DNA of 64,000 bases from Hirudinaria manillensis (lineage: Eukaryota; Annelida; Clitellata; Hirudinida; Hirudinidae). The notes under the pieces are model-generated. The model saw only the letters and a list, made by a program, of their open reading frames with translations, was not told the DNA's origin and did no database searches. The stretch covers positions 523,501 to 587,500 of the forward strand of contig CM067538.1 of NCBI GenBank assembly GCA_034509925.1. Direction: 5' to 3'. The first letter of the stretch is position 1, and each line of letters opens with the position of its first letter. The position numbers and the translations under genes were made by a program. Positions 61,812 through 64,000 of this stretch are shown here, one piece after another.

Positions 61812-63583
61812 TTACGGACGACAGCAGAAAAAATACTTGTTTCCATATTTTCCATGAAGCAGCATTTAAAAGCACCATTAACCAGACTATTGAATGATAA
61901 CAATGGAGGGGGTAACGACGTCAATAAGAATGAGGATGATGACGACGATGATGGTGGTGGTGATGATGATAATGATGAAGCGTCGTAGTTAGTGAATAGG
62001 CTTTTCGAAGCATTAATATTAGGTTAATTGCATTTCATTCTATATTTTTTTCAGAGAATTAATCGACTGGAGAAAAGGACTCCTCTTCCTCTTCCTCCTC
62101 ATCTTCATCTTCATCGTCGTCGTCGTCATCATCACATACATATATATTTTTAATGTTTTCTTTGCACGCTTGAGTCTCATCGAAAGATTGGATTCGATAC
62201 GTTTGAAGACGTTTGTGGCGATGAAATTACTATTGAAGAGCATTTGATGGATGGCCGTATGGACGGACGGACGGACGGACGGACGAATGGATTGATGGGT
62301 GGAGATAGTGACCGGGAGAGAGAGGGAGAGAGAGAGGGAGAGAGAGATAGAGATAGAGAGAAGCTCCCTATAAATTATGCTCAGTGTTGGAAGAAAGTTT
62401 AGTCGCTGAGAAAACTATGACGATGATGATGATGATGATGACGATTACCATCAATATAACGACAACAACAATAATAATAATAAAAATAACTGGTTGTTTA
62501 TAACGAAAAGAATTCTAATTAATTAATAAATTAGGAGAAATTAATTTTTGAAATAATTTAAATTAAATGGATTTATAAAACGCAGTTTAATAATAATAAA
62601 AATAAAAATAAAATAATAAATAATAATAATAATAAATAATAAATAATAATAATAAATAATAATAATAATAATTATAATAATTTACAAAGGAATGATATAA
62701 ATTGTTAACTTTCTCCTAGAAGACGAAGGAAACACGGTTTCAATTTAATGTTTGTTTTTTTTAAATGAATTTTATTGCATTTATTTTAAAATAGTTTTTT
62801 TTATCAATATTTTAACAATTTATAATTATATTTCCTGTGAAATTTAAACGTAAGAAGATATAAAATGAATTTATATTAATAATAATAATAATATTAATAC
62901 TACTACTACTACTAATAATAATAATAATTTTAAAGTTAAAATGGTTAATTTGGGATTTATTAGCATAAACCATAATAAATAAACCATAAGAACAATAAAA
63001 TTAATATATCATTTATATTATTATATATTAATATAATTGTGATATATTACAATATAATATGATATATTATCAATAATAATATTAATAACCAAATTAATTA
63101 CATATATTTACATCATTATTTGCTAATATTACTTTTTAATATTTATTATTGTTATTATAATTTTTATTATAATTAATAACTACCGTATTATAGTTTATTT
63201 ATAGTTATGATGAATAATTGTTTTTATTTTACAACAAATAATTATTTTTATTTTTAAAATAATTTATCTACAAATTCCAATTCAATTGCATCCAAAACTT
63301 CAGGAAAACATGTCCTAATCACTTCCCATTTCGGATCTTGGTAGACCGGTGATGATGACGATCACGATGATGATGATGAAGATGATGACTACGACGATGA
63401 TGTCAACCATGATGACGATGATGATGATGATGATGACGACGACGTTGGCGATTGAAAAGGCGTCGTCTACCAATCAATTCAACCGCTGAACACTGCGGTC
63501 CAACAAGGTTTCAATCATTCCTTCATAATGGACAATTATTTGTTGATAATATTAATAATTATAATAATAATGATGGTTATGGT

Positions 63584-63737
<154 letters not shown>

Positions 63738-63904
63738 AATAATTGCATTAATGCTGTTGATCTTTCAATTTGTGGTTAATTATCACTTAAACTGACAAAT
63801 TACCATCAATTGATCCCAAATTAGATACTAAAAGGTAAAAAAAGAGAGAACCTAATTGTATAAAAAATATTACAAATGAGAGTTCATAAAAGAAGGTTAT
63901 TATG

Positions 63905-64000
63905 ACGATGACGATGACGACGATGATGACGATGATGACGATGATGACGACGATGATGACGACGATGATGATGATGATGACGATGATGATGACGACGATG
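63905..64000. repeat. (GAC/GAT)n tract reaching the window end
   Basis: GATGAC/GACGAT triplets without interruption to the last base. The true end lies outside the window. Confidence 0.9.

Overview
This is a eukaryotic nuclear window, almost certainly from a bilaterian animal. The genes have spliced, metazoan-type structures. I rebuilt them by joining exons at GT-AG boundaries with matching phases, and every spliced model below keeps an open frame from ATG to stop. The DNA is AT-rich with very abundant short tandem repeats: (CATC)n, (AAT)n, (GAT/GAC)n, (CACT)n, (TTCA)n, (AAAG)n. Short introns, conserved exon phases and CATC-type repeats fit a lophotrochozoan, perhaps an annelid or leech. That assignment is inference only.

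Layout. 1-9152: no gene I can support, only AT-rich DNA, microsatellites and one tRNA-like B-box remnant. 9153-14086: two adjacent same-strand intronless genes, an unrecognised acidic/helical protein and a short, divergent TRIP12/UFD4-type HECT ubiquitin ligase. 14182-17104: repeats, including a 10-bp minisatellite. 17105-27245: a nine-exon gene for a THSD1-type membrane protein (signal peptide, one thrombospondin type 1 repeat, transmembrane helix), 1439 aa. 27246-30871: a convergent intergenic region with GC/CpG-rich patches. 30872-59425: a compact block of seven conserved or structured genes: CSNK1A1 (-), a type II phosphatidylinositol 4-kinase (-), an unrecognised Ig/Cys-rich single-pass receptor (+), DCTN6 (+), NSUN4 (-), STUB1/CHIP (-) and a ChaC-type gamma-glutamylcyclotransferase (+). 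A 5'-truncated, frameshifted non-LTR retrotransposon lies antisense in STUB1 intron 1. 59426-64000: mostly repeats, including about 750 bp of (AAAG)n, plus one weak candidate first exon.

The genes do not form one pathway. They are mostly housekeeping or cell-biology genes: CK1alpha signalling, PI4P synthesis on endosome/Golgi membranes, the dynactin pointed-end complex, mitochondrial rRNA methylation, chaperone-linked ubiquitination and glutathione turnover. Two pairs are divergent (PI4K2/Ig receptor, 417 bp between ATGs; STUB1/CHAC, 1112 bp). DCTN6/NSUN4 and THSD1/CSNK1A1 are convergent. The items most worth follow-up are the tandem intronless pair at 9-14 kb, the unrecognised Ig/Cys-rich receptor, and the enlarged THSD1, PI4K2 and CHAC proteins.
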